Part shown: positions 30,709 through 41,989 of the stretch, piece after piece | Layout: each line of letters starts with the position of its first letter | Position numbering within the stretch: position 1 is the first letter of the stretch | Assembly: GCA_018287875.1 (NCBI GenBank) | Contig: JAGVVL010000029.1 | Location: forward strand, 772,367-836,366 | DNA length: 64,000 nt | Direction: 5' to 3' | Origin: Nigrospora sphaerica | Lineage: Eukaryota > Ascomycota > Sordariomycetes > Amphisphaeriales > Apiosporaceae | Translations under genes and position numbers: made by a program | Notes under the pieces: model-generated | The model's database searches: none | What the model was told of the DNA's origin: nothing | What the model saw: only the letters and a program-made list of their open reading frames with translations

Positions 30709-31693
30709 ATGTTATCTCTATGGTTTAAAGAATTACCTTTGATCGTCCGATTAATAGGTGGTTTGTTTACTTCCTTGATAGGGAGTTTATACTTAACCAA
30801 TTTTATTATAAAAAATTTTAGATGGCTTGAAAAAAGACAGTCGTGCGGGAATTTGTTCCCTCTCCGCATTTAAAAAAACGGTACCCCTACGTTGGGGGGG
30901 TGGCTATTTTTCTTGCCTATACCTTTAGTCTATGTCTCTGGGGGATCTAACCTCATCTATTCTTTGGGTCACCTTAGCTGTGTGGGCCGCTTTTGCGGGG
31001 ATTGGTTTATTGGATGATTACTATAAACTTAGCAAGCATCATGCAGTTTCTGGATTGTCCGCTAGAGAAAAATATAGGTTGCAGTCTTTTTTTAGTTTAT
31101 TGATTGCGCTGATTTGGTATGGTCTATCTAGCAGGGAACCCTACTGTATAGATTATGTCCCTAAGTTTCTATTGGATATGGGATATATAGGTTGGACCTA
31201 TATCGTTATAGTAGGAAGTAGTAATGCGTTTAATCTAACTGATGGTTTAGATGGACTAGCGATTTCGCAAGTTATTATTATTAGTGTCGGTTTATTGGTG
31301 CTTTCTTATCAATCTATGCAAGAATTAACTGTCTTATACAGTCTATTAATAGGCAGTAGTTTAGGTTTTCTATGGTATAATAGGCATCCGGCTAAGATAT
31401 TTATGGGAGATGTTGGTGCATTGCCTTTAGGTGCCTTTTTAGCACTATCTTCTATTATACAAGGTCAAACCATTACTTTTGCTCTAATGGCCATTATTCC
31501 TGTCATCGAAACAATATCGGTCATCATCCAAGTGATTACTTTCAAGAGAAATAAAAAGCGGTTTTTTTTAATGGCGCCTTTCCATCATCATTTAGAGTTA
31601 TCAGGCCAATCTGAGCCAGCCATTGTACAAAAAATGGCAATAGTAGCCCTTGGCATGACGATACTTTGCTTATTTGTGCAGCTGAACAAATGA
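30709..31693 (+). CDS. mraY: Phospho-N-acetylmuramoyl-pentapeptide-transferase MraY (several frame breaks)
   Basis: Makes lipid I at the inner membrane. After AAAGGAG comes MLSLWFKELPLIVRLIGG. Breaks fall within 110 bases: the A6 run 30831-30836, the A7 run 30872-30878, the G7 run 30894-30900, and the G5 run 30940-30944. With one, two, one and one bases added, the protein reads VVREFVPSPHLKKNGTPTLG and then GVAIFLAY, matching the canonical MraY HxxKxGTPTMGG motif. Then come GIGLLDDYYKL, FNLTDGLDGLA, IFMGDVGALPLGAF and MAPFHHHLEL, all MraY signatures. About 329 residues. Its stop overlaps recJ (ATGA). Confidence 0.9.
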
Positions 31694-33417
31694 GTTCCTT
31701 GACGAAAATTGAAGCCTATCAAGGGGTTATTTCTCCTCAATTAGCCTCATTACCTCCTATCCTACAACGAATCTATGCTGCTAGAAATGTGCAGTCACTC
31801 CATGAAGTGCAATATAGTTTACAGCATCTATTGCATTTTCAATCCCTGAAAAATATTACAAAAGCCGCTGCGTTATTGTTTGAGATGATTCAAAATCAAA
31901 AACGTATCCTAATCGTAGGGGATTTTGATACGGATGGGGCGACTAGTACCACCGTTGCCATCAAAGCGTTGCGACAGTTTGGTGCAAAATATGTCAATTA
32001 TTTAGTGCCGAACCGATTCGAATATGGGTATGGTTTAACCAAAGAAATTGTAGCCTTGGTGAACCAAACAGATTTGATTATGACCGTCGATAATGGCATT
32101 GCAAGTTATGAAGGCGTGATTGCTGCGCAAAAAAGGAATTCCTGTCTTAATTACCGATCATCATTTACCACCTGACATCTTACCTCCCGCCGCCGTGATT
32201 ATTAATCCTCAGCAAAAAGGCGATACTTTTGCTAGTAAAAATTTAGCCGGCGTTGGGGTAACTTTTTATGTGATGTTAGCGTTGCGAGATTATCTTCATA
32301 AAAACCATTGGTTTACTGCCCAAAATATTCCGTACCCGAAAATGCATCATTTATTAGATTTAGTGGCGCTAGGCACGGTAGCAGATATGGTGCCTCTAGA
32401 TTTGAATAACCGAATTTTAGTAGCTTATGGCTTGCGTCAAATACAATCTAACGCCGCATGTGCAGGTATACAAGCTTTAGCTGAGGTATCCAATAAGGAT
32501 TTACGTTCGTGTTCCGCAAGTGACTTAGGATTTAACATCGCGCCTAAATTAAATGCTGCAGGCCGGTTAGAAGACATGTCTTTAGGTATTGAATGCCTGT
32601 TAAGCACAAACAAAAAAGAAGCAATGCCCTTAGCCATTCAGTTAGATGAGTTAAATAAAAAAAGACGGTTAATTGAGCAAAACATGCAAAAAACAGCCTT
32701 TGCTAACCTTGAGCGATTAGCACTACCCAGTACTAGCGCGAGTATTTGTTTATTTGATAAAAAGTGGCATGAAGGAATTACAGGGTTAGTAGCGGGTCGG
32801 CTGAAAGAGCGTTTTCAAAAACCAGCAGTCGTATTTGCGTTGACTCAGCGCCAAGGAGAGTTAAAAGGATCAGCTCGATCGATCCAAGGGTTACATATTC
32901 GAGATATCTTAGCTGAGATTGCAACGACACATCCCGAACTGTTATCCCGTTTTGGGGGCATGCAGCCGCCGCTGGGCTAAGTTTAGCGCAAAAAGATTAC
33001 CCACAATTTGTATCGCTTTTTGAAGAATACGTTGCTAAAGCCTTATCTACACTTAATCCCTTGCGTGTACAACTAACTGATGGGACCTTAAAACCAGAAG
33101 AGATGACCTTATCCTTAGCGACTTTATTAAAAAAATCAGGCCCTTGGGGGCAAGGTTTTGCAGAACCTTTATTTGAAGGAGTATTTCAAGTCATTTCACA
33201 GCGTTTAGTAGGGGCTCGACATTTGCAAATACAGCTTCGGTCTGCCCAACACAGTCGTGTTATTAAAGGAATTGCATTTAATATCAATGTAGAAGCGTGG
33301 CCTAATCCTAGAATAGAGACGGTACAATTGCTTTATCGGTTGACCGCAGAGGAATGGCAAGGGCGAAGAGATATTAGCTTACAAATAGAAAAAATATATC
33401 CTATTTCTAGCCAATAA
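31690..33417 (+). CDS. recJ: Single-stranded-DNA exonuclease RecJ (two frame breaks)
   Basis: 5'-3' single-strand exonuclease for recombination and mismatch repair. The DHH-family motifs are clear: ILIVGDFDTDGATSTTVAIK, VPNRFEYGYGLTKEIV, TVDNGI, then after the break TDHHLPPDILPPAAVIINP and LDLVALGTVADMVPLD. Breaks at the A6 run 32129-32134 (two bases short, or one long) and the G5 run 32954-32958 (one base), the latter restoring RFGGHAAAAGLSLAQKDYPQ. About 576 residues, as in E. coli. The ATG at 31690 overlaps the mraY stop. Confidence 0.93.
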
Positions 33418-33419
33418 GG

Positions 33420-34243
33420 CTACTTATCCCGTCTTAGTAAATTCGTAAGAGGTATAGCGATCTCTCCTGCCTCATTCATATAACTACTTTCTTCCCCACG
33501 AAAAGCTTGTCCATAAATGACTTCCCATTGCACCTCCTTAATAGAAGCGAGATTCAGTACACTGGTTGTCGATGAGTCACGCAACAAAGTATGTAAGCCA
33601 AGTTGAGTTAATTCTTTGTAGAATGCCTCGCCATTATCATATTGCGTTATCCAATGATCGACATCCATCGTGATGTCTTGCCAGCGACCGCTAACTAACA
33701 TATCGCCTATCGTATGCATGTCCATCAACCCATTAGGGTAAAGGGAGGAGCGATGCTTGATTGGCTCAAATGTATTAGGCCCTAGATAAGTAAATAATAA
33801 GATCCCGCCTACACTGAGTCGTTTTTTAATTTCATTCAATACCTCATACAGATCATGCACCCATAAGAGAGATAAATTAGCACAGATAAAATCAAAAGAG
33901 CGAAAGGGAAAGGGTAGTTGTTGCAAATCTCCTTGCACGAACTCGACAAGCGTACTCGTCGATACTTGATTTTTTTGGCTTGTCTTAGTACTTCAGAAGC
34001 CCAATCCAATCCGACAATCGGGGTTTTAGGGTAACGTTGTTTTAATAAATCGATACAAAACCCAGTTCCACATCCGATATCTAAAATTCTTTTTGGGTTG
34101 GTAATTTTTAACTCGTCAACTCGATTGATTAATCGCTCACTAATATGCCGAGGTAACACCCCTGCCTTGTCATATACGGAAGCTGTCGCATTAAAAGTTT
34201 CTATTAACACTTTAACAGCAGATAAATCATTCTTGATAGGCAT
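33420..34243 (-). CDS. bioC: Malonyl-ACP O-methyltransferase BioC-like (one frame break)
   Basis: A SAM-dependent methyltransferase of about 274 residues. The N-terminus has FNATASVYDKAGVLPRHISE; ILDIGCGTGFCIDLL is SAM motif I. The frame breaks at the T7 run 33970-33976; one base added gives KKNQVSTSTLVEFVQGDLQQ and then LPFPFRSFDFICANLSLLWV. This is the usual BioC arrangement, which primes biotin synthesis by methylating malonyl-ACP. No other bio gene is in the window, so the pathway assignment rests on resemblance. It converges with recJ, 2 bases apart. Confidence 0.8.
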
Positions 34244-34408
34244 CTTATGTACAGTAGGGGGCTTATATAGGATTGAGTATAAACTACAGTGCGTATTTTT
34301 ATAAAAAATATCAGTTTTTTATTGAAATTTGAAAGATTGCATTGCCAATCACAAAGCCACTAAATAAAACAGAAAAAACACCGCACCCACCAGTTAATTA
34401 ATCACGAG

Positions 34409-34434
34409 CCTACTCGTGCTTTAGCAGGAGTAGG
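34409..34434 (+). terminator. Hairpin upstream of bioC / downstream of the large ankyrin gene
   Basis: CCTACTC (34409-34415) pairs with GAGTAGG (34428-34434), with an extra inner GC/GC pairing. A T-rich stretch follows on the plus strand (ATATTTTCTTTT). Orientation does not fit either neighbour, since both are on the minus strand, so its role is unclear. Confidence 0.3.
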
Positions 34435-34510
34435 GGATATATTTTCTTTTAAGGATGGGATCCAAGCGTTAAGTACGGGCTTTAATAGTTAATGGTGTTT
34501 AAACGATAGA

Positions 34511-37500
34511 TTAAGGCCTAAAACTTGTGTTGTTAACTGGAGGTTCCTCTATGCCTGATATAAATAAAGTATTCATCTGTTGTAAAGTGTTTTTTTCAAG
34601 GTAGTGCCGATTCTGTGAGTACAAAATTTCCTTTAATGCATTCTGACAGGACTCTTCTTGCAATTTTTTATGAGTATTGGCTAATAAACCTCCTAAACTA
34701 CTTTCTATGAGATCTATAATATCCATTCCTAACTCGGGTGGTAGGCCAGAAATTTTATCGAACAAGCTCGCTTCTTTATAATTCCCTATAAGTAATTTAG
34801 TTTGCTGGTTGTGTCGTAGGTATGGCCACAATTGAACCCATGTATGAATAGTGGAAGTCTCATGAATATTTAAAAGCTCGCCCACTGCTTTAAAGTATTG
34901 GGTCTGATAAGCTCGGTAGCCTTTATAGAATTCGTGCTCTGGTATTTTAACGCCTGCATGGATCAAGTAATATCCGTATTCTGCATCCGTTGCTACTGCA
35001 ATATAAAAAAGATTGTTGTCATTGTTAGGGTTAGCACCATAGCGTAGCAAAAGTTTGATTATATGATCTTGTTTTTTTCAATTGCTATACGTAGAGGAGT
35101 TTGACCCTTTTTATTTTTTATATAATTTTTTATATTAAGATCTGCCTTGTTTTGAATAAGCAACCGAATTACTTTGTTTCTTCTACAGCGTAAAGAAACT
35201 TCCGAGAAATCTTCATCAGAAGCGTTTAAGTCGCTAGGCACAGAAAACCCATCATGATTGTATAAAGCGAGATGCAATGGCGTATTACCATCCTTATCGA
35301 CTGCATTAATGTTAGCACCACCAGCTAGTAACAACTCAACTATCCTAGGTTGCCCTTTAGAGGCAGCAATATGTAGAGGGGTTTCTCCATTTTTACTGAT
35401 AGTTTGTATGTTTTTCTCTTTCTGAATAAGTCGTCGCGCCGTTTTTACTTCGTTACTGCGTAAGGCAGTATACAAAGCAGTATCTCCATCTTCATCTATT
35501 GCCTTAATGTTGGCATAACGAGCCAATAATAACTTAACTATCTTAGTTTGACCCGACTGCGAAGCAAGATGTAGTAGGGTTTTACCGTAGTTATCTCTGG
35601 TTTGTATATCTGCCCCTTGATGAATAAGTAGTTGAGCGGTTTTTATTGAGTTAGCGCGCAAGGCAGCATGCAATGGTGTATTACCATTCTTATCTACCCC
35701 ATTAATGTTGGCGCCACAAGCCAGTAATAACTTAACTATCTTAGCTTGCCCTTTAGAGGCAGCAGTATATAGTGGGGTTTGATCTAGGTAGTTTTTAGCG
35801 TGGATGTTTGCTTTGTTTTGCGTAAACCATTTAACAATATCGGCATACCCCTCTGCTGCTGCCCAATGCAAAGGCGTATGACTCTTTTTATCTTTTACAT
35901 TCAAATTCGGGTATCTTGGAACCAATATTTTCACTATTTCTAAAGCCCCGCTAGAAGCGGCAATATGTAGAGGGGTTTTCTCTATATCATCTAAGGCATG
36001 CGTATCTGCACCTTTTTCCATTAGAAACTTAAAAAGGGCGGTGTGGCCATTTAATGCCGCACAATGTAAAAGGGTAGATCCTTTCTCATCTTTCAGATTC
36101 AGATCCAACTTGTTTTGAGTAAATGCTTTAAATATCGCTATATGCCCTGCAAGGGCGGCGGTATGGAGTGGGGTTTGACCCAACTCATTTCTCGAATACT
36201 TATTTGCTTTTTGTTGCATGAGAAATTTAAAAACCTTTGTATGGCCATTTAATGCCGCACAATGCAAAAGGGTATTGTAGACCCTATTTTTTATATTTAG
36301 GTTTATGCCATTTTGAATACAAGTTTTAAGAATTGATAATTTCCCTTTAGAAGCCGCAAGATGTAATGGACTTTCTCCTTGATTATTTAAAACCCGGGTA
36401 TTTGCACCTTTTCGAATTAACCATTCAAAAACTGTAGTTTGGTTTTTTAATACTGCCCGATGCAAAAGGGTGTCGCCATAGTCATCTTGTATATTCACAT
36501 CTATCCCATGCTGAAAGCCTATGTCAAGAATTAACAATTTCGCTTCAAAGGCTGCGAGATGTAATGCTGTTTCTTTCCGGTTATTTAAGACTCGGATATC
36601 TGCGCCTTCTTCAATGAGCCTTTTAAAAGCCTTGGTATAGTGATGTGCTGCGGCATAATGCAAAGCGGTGTCGCCATAGTCATCTTGTATATTCACATCT
36701 ATCCCATGTCGAAAGCCTATTTCAAGAATTGATAATTTCCCTTTAGAGGCGGCAATATGTAAAGGAGTTTGCTTTGTATGATTTAAGGCGCACTTATCTG
36801 CACCTTTTTTCATTAGAAAATTAAAAACGGTAGTATGACCATTTAATGCGGCATAGTGCAGAGGGGTGTTGCCACGATCATCTCTCAGATCCAAGTCCAT
36901 TCCATGTCGCAAGCCTATTTTGAGAGTTGATAATTCCCCTTGAGAGGCCGCAAGATGTAAAGGGTGTTGTTCTTGATTGTTTAAAGCACTCTTATCTGCA
37001 CCTTGTTCAATGAGCCTCTCAAAGGCTTTGGAATAACCATATAATGCAGTGTAGTGTAACAGAGTATTGTCATCTTTGTCTCCTGCATCTAAGCTTATCC
37101 CATTATCAGCGGCTATGTTAAAGATTTCTAATTTCTTTTGAGAAGCTGCACGATGTAGAGGGTTTTCGTCATATTTATTTAACGCCTGTATATCTCCGCC
37201 TTTTTGAATCAGAAATTCAAAAACCTCGGTATAGCCGTTTTCTGCAGCATAATGCAAAGGAGTATTACCATATTCATCTTGTGCGCTTAAATCCATTCCA
37301 TGCTCAAAGCCTATTTCAAGAATTGATAATTTCCCTTCAAGGGCAGCAATATGTAAAGGGGTTTGGTTTTTATTATTTAGAGCATGCTTATGTCCACCTA
37401 GTTTAATAAGCCACTCAAACATCTCGCTATCACCCTTTAATGCAGCACAGTGTAACAGTGTCCAATCATAGTTATTTCTGACCCTAACGTCCTTCGGCGA

Positions 37501-38100
37501 CTTGGCAAATTCTTGAAGGACTTTTAAGTTCCCCATATTGCTTGCATAGTGTAATGGGGTATCGCCTTGATGATTTTTGGGGTGCTTATCTAACGTTTTT
37601 AACATTAGAGATTTCATGATTTCGATATGGCCATTTAGTGCTGCATAGTGTGAAGAACTACTACCCTCTATATTTTTAGCTTCTGGATCTGCCGATTTTT
37701 GGATTAATAAGTCAACGATCTGTGGTAGTCCATAATAGGAAGCCCAATGCAAAGGTATTTCGCCCTTATGATTTTTTGCTTCAATATTCGCTCCTTTTTC
37801 TATGAAAAGAAGAGCAAGTGCTTGATTTTTCCAGGATAAAGCAATATGCAAAGGTGTGTTTCCATATTCATTCTTAACATCCATGCGAGCACCCTGGTCA
37901 ATTAAACGGCCTACCAAGAGAATAGAATCGTCCCTGCAAGCAAGATATAAGAGTATATTCTCTGGGCTTGTATCTATGCCTTGCTCTAACCCTAAACAGT
38001 TTATGGTATCCTGATATCTATTTGCTGGTGTTGATAAGGCCGAGGGTCTGCGTTGCTTAGTAAGGGGCATATTGTAAAAGCCATAGAATCTAAAATGCAC
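34511..38100 (-). CDS. Giant ankyrin-repeat protein with F-box-like C-terminal segment (one frame break)
   Basis: About 1196 residues when joined. After an N-terminal segment of about 76 residues come roughly 28 ankyrin repeats of 33 residues, with the TPLHxAA core clearly visible (for example GNTPLHYAAENGYTEVFEFL). Repeats 5-20 alternate in two types, giving a 66-residue period. Repeat 27 carries a Ser/Asp-rich insertion (SVPSDLNASDEDFSEVS). The frame breaks at the T7 run 35072-35078; one base added continues KKQDHIIKLLLRYGANPN. The C-terminal 150 residues contain LFDKISGLPPELGMDIIDLI, which resembles an F-box or PRANC-type motif. No signal peptide is seen. By analogy with Legionella, Orientia and Wolbachia it may be a secreted effector; this is inference. 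Confidence 0.9.
35893..37476 (-). repeat. 198-bp (66-residue) dimeric ankyrin repeat units
   Basis: Ankyrin repeats 5-20 alternate between a KLSILEIGFxHGxD type and an xTKxFxxLIxxGAD type. The DNA shows it: the string TCGCCATAGTCATCTTGTAT recurs at 36473 and 36671, exactly 198 bases apart, in near-identical context. This indicates growth by duplication of two-repeat blocks. Confidence 0.85.
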
Positions 38101-38499
38101 GCACTCTATCTCTTTTTTTAAAAGTAAATATTGTACTTTTTACCTAAACTTAAATTGTACTAAGCTTGGTCAATAGATTTTGTAAGTAGTTATTAGATAG
38201 GTGCTATGGCTATTTTGGCTGATTCGATTTAATAATATTCTATAGTTAAGTCATATGAATCTATAGAAAACACAGTCTTTTTAAGCTTGATAGGTGATTG
38301 ATAGGTAAAATATACAGCACTGGATAGCGCAAAAATAAATTGCATTCTCTTCCTGTTGAAGTTAGCGCAACTCATTTTAATATAAATAAACTGTTGCACT
38401 TCTTTGATAAGCGCTTAATCACAGTTAAGCCAAAGTGCACGCAATAGATAGAAGCTAACAAAAGTTAGAAGCAATCTTTTTAAAAAAATCGGTTGCAAT

Positions 38500-38883
38500 A
38501 TATGCAATTTCTTTTAAAGATGCATGTGCAGCCCAGAGGATAGGGAACAGAGATCATGCCCTATACATGCTTCTGCTAAAAACCATGAAGCAGTAATGGA
38601 AAGGTTACTTAAAAATAGAGCAGACCTTCATTAAGCAAATACAAGAAAGTTTTCAATTTATTACTACAACAGGGCGTTAAGAAGAATATAAAGAGCGAAG
38701 GTGTATCAACTTGTGGCATTTGCATACAGTTCAGATAAAGTTGCTTTAATGCAACTATTGCTTTCGTATCTCAAACAAGACGAGATAGGTAACACTTGGT
38801 TGAATCACGCTTTAAAAAAGAATGATCCAAAATATGAAATATCTTTTATCCAATGGTATGGTGGTATAAATAAGCAGTTTTAA
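38500..38883 (+). pseudogene. Decayed ankyrin-repeat fragment
   Basis: Pieces in different plus-strand frames look like ankyrin repeats: PIHASAKNHEAVMERLLKNR with ADLH (about 38560-38631), KVFNLLLQQGVKKNIKSEG (38646-38702), and YQLVAFAYSSDKVALMQLLL with a tail to 38883. A stop codon and frame changes separate them, and there is no clear start. It is either a gene remnant or a small ankyrin gene damaged by missing bases. It is on the strand opposite to the large ankyrin gene. The flanking stretch 38101-38499 shows nothing recognisable. Confidence 0.55.
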
Positions 38884-39067
38884 GTGCAAATTTTAAAGTT
38901 CTAGTATATGGTCAAATTTATCTCTCAGGAATAAGGCGAAGTCATATGTGCATTAAAGCTAAATTGTGTACATTCAACTACTGCCATGCACTAAAAAATA
39001 CGGTATCATAGAGTAAAAGATATGATATGTCTTGTATCGTTTTTTCAATGAATGAAATATATAGACA

Positions 39068-39096
39068 TTGAACTCTGATTAGGAAATCGGTACAGT
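39068..39096 (+). promoter_or_regulatory. Promoter candidate for sucAB
   Basis: TTGAAC (39068-39073) and TACAGT (39091-39096) are 17 bases apart, 36 bases before the sucA ATG. Both boxes match four of six consensus bases. The position fits the start of the sucA-sucB-mutS unit. Confidence 0.4.
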
Positions 39097-39131
39097 ACGG
39101 ACATAAGCGGGTAGCTATATAGGTATTTAAT

Positions 39132-41924
39132 ATGAAAAAATCATCTGCAGAAAAAAGTTAAGTTTGCGTGACCTGATGGGAACAAGCTGGCTAGGGAGCC
39201 TTGACAGTCAATGGTTAGAAAGCGAGCTGACAAAATATCAGGAAGATCCTTCTCAAGTTGAACCAGAATGGAAAAAATTATTTGATAAGCTATTAGCAGA
39301 TGCAAGTTGGTCTGATATTTCTTATAGCCAACCTGTAGTTTCCCGTGCGACAGGCCATGCGCTGAATGCACAAGAGATGTCTCATGAAATGGCTGCTCAA
39401 CCTTTTCCCGCTACTACTCTTATTAAAGCCTTTAGAGCTTATGGTCACCTAAAAGCTAATATTGATCCATTAGGGTTAACGGCACAGTCAGATGTCTCTG
39501 AACTAACCCTAGAAGCTCATGGTTTAAATGAAGCAATGCTCAACACAGAAGTAGAGCTTAACGGAGAGCTAGGATTGGAGAGGGCTAAATTATCCGATAT
39601 TTTATCCCGTTTATATACTATCTATTGCGACTCTATTGGATTTGAGACTCAACATATTTTATCGGTAGAGGAAAAAAGTTGGTTAAGCGAGCAAATCGAA
39701 CGCTACCACGCAATCAATACCTCAGAAACTAAAAAAGGATTTTACATCGTGTATTAGAACCCGATGGATTAGAAAAACACTTGGGCTCTCAATTTGTAGG
39801 TCAGAAACGTTTTTCGATTGAAGGTGCAGATAGTTTAATGCCTATGTTAGATACTGTAGTGTTAGCAGCGGCTGAAAAGAATATACGGCACATTAACTTA
39901 GGTATGGCTCACCGTGGTCGTTTAAATGTTTTGATTAACTTACTTGGTAAAGCGCCTAAAGAGCTTTTTAAAGAATTTTCAGGCCAATATAGTGAAGAGG
40001 ATTTACTAAGTGGTGATGTTAAATATCATAAAGGATTTAAATCTACTTTAAAAAGTAGTCGCGGTACGGTTTCTGTAGAACTCGCTTTTAACCCCTCTCA
40101 CTTGGAAGTGGTTAACCCAGTCGTGGAAGGCATGACACGCGCTAAGCAAGATGCCGTGGAAGAAGTAGATAATATTTACCAAGAAGCGCTACCTATCTTA
40201 ATTCATGGAGATGCAGCTTTTGCTGGGCAAGGCGTCGTGATGGAGACTTTACAATTGTCTCAAACACCCGCTTATACCACAGGGGGTACCATTCATATTG
40301 TATTAAATAACCAGGTTGGCTTTACAACTGATCCAAGACAAGCACGTTCTACTCACTATTGTACGGATGTGGGTAAAATGATCGATGCCCCTATTTTTCA
40401 TGTGAATGGTAATGATCCTGAAGCCGCTTGTCGAGCAATAGATTTAGCCTTAGGTTTTCGTCAAACCTTCAATCGAGATGTTATTATTGATTTAGTCTGT
40501 TATCGCCGTCATGGCCATAATGAAGGGGATGAGCCAGCGGCTACACAACCTGTAATGTATCAAACAGTGCGTGCACAAGGCCCAGTATGGAGTCATTTTG
40601 CTAAAACGTTACAAGATCAGGGTATTATTCAAGCCGGAGAAGCAGAAGCCTGGATAGGGGAATATCGAAAACGTGTGAGCCAAGGTGAACCGGTGGCTTC
40701 CTTAGCGGTTGAATCACTGAGTACAGCGCCAGCAGAGAACATAGATGACTGGCGTGTTTGCCCTCCAACAGCCGTTGCCATAAAAAGTTTAAAAGCTTAT
40801 GAACAAGCATTAACGCAGCTGCCAGAAGATATGCCATTACAACCGCAAGTAGCTAAATTAATGTCTGATCGACAAAAAATGCTGCAAGGGGTCTTGCCAC
40901 TTAATTGGGGAACTGCAGAAACTTTAGCCTATGCTAGTTTATTATCAGAAGGTTTTAATATTCGGTTAACTGGACAAGATACGGAGCGAGGCACGTTTGC
41001 GCATCGACATGCTGTTTTACATCATTATAAAACGGGAGAGACATATACCCCGCTTTCTACGCTTACACAAAGACGCAAGCAATTTTCTATTTACGATTCT
41101 GTCTTGTCTGAAATGGCGACGATGGGATTTGAATATGGATATGCCTCTAGGCAGCCCAATACTTTAGTGATTTGGGAAGCTCAGTATGGTGATTTCGTCA
41201 ATGGCGCGCAAATGGTCATTGATCAATTTATTAGTTCCAGTGAGCAAAAATGGGGTGAGTTAAGTGGTCTTGTGTTATTTTTACCACACGGGTATGAAGG
41301 AGCAGGGCCAGAGCATAGCTCAGCACGATTAGAGCGATTTTTACAATTGTGTGCCCAACAAAATATACAAGTTTGTGCACCCACCACACCGGCTCAGCAT
41401 TTCCACTTACTAAGACGTCAGTTACTACGTCAACATTGGCGTAAACCATTAGTGGTAATGACGCCTAAAAGTCTATTACGTAGTAAGCATGCGACTTCAG
41501 AGTTAAAAGATTTAAGTGATAATGCGTTTGAAGCGATCTTGCCTTCACAAGAATCCTTAGATGCAGCGCAAGTAAAACGAATCATTTTATGTTCTGGTAA
41601 AGTATATTATGATTTGATGGTAGCGAAGACTGAAGCACATCAAGACATAGCAATCGTACGAATTGAGCAACTTTATCCTTTCCCGGATCAAGAGCTCGAT
41701 GCAATACTTAAGACCTATCCTAATGCAAGTGAAGTCATTTGGTGTCAGGAAGAACCTAAAAACCAAGGCGCTTGGCAATGGATACGTTCGCAATTAGAAA
41801 ATGTATTAACAGATAGGCATCAGTTAAGATACATCGGACGTCCAGAAGCAGCAGCCACTGCGGTGGGCTCCCCTTACGTCATGCGGCAGAACAAAAAGCG
41901 TTGGTCCAGGAAGCGTTGGGATAA
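39132..41924 (+). CDS. sucA: 2-oxoglutarate dehydrogenase E1 component SucA (three frame breaks)
   Basis: Thiamine-dependent E1 of the 2-oxoglutarate dehydrogenase complex. I place the start at ATG 39132 (KKSSAEKKLSLRDLMGTSWL after adding a base at the A6 run 39151-39156). A second break is at the A6 run 39731-39736 (joins TSETKKRILHRVLEPDGLEK). The third lies at 41879-41880, where one C restores SPYVHAAEQKALVQEALG and a stop at 41922-41924. Core motifs: NLGMAHRGRLNVLINLLGKA, HGDAAFAGQGVV, LNNQVGFTT and CYRRHGHNEGDEP. Length 931 residues, close to E. coli. The stretch up to 42006 in the uncorrected frame is not part of the protein. Confidence 0.94.
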
Positions 41925-41989
41925 ATATTATTTTCATATAAAATTAAATAGTCATTTTAACTACACTGTAAATTTTGAGAACTACTACC

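Noticed and set aside
34511..38100. CRISPR or other spaced DNA array
   Set aside because: The 198-base periodicity is coding and in frame, giving ankyrin repeats, with no short identical repeats separated by unique spacers.
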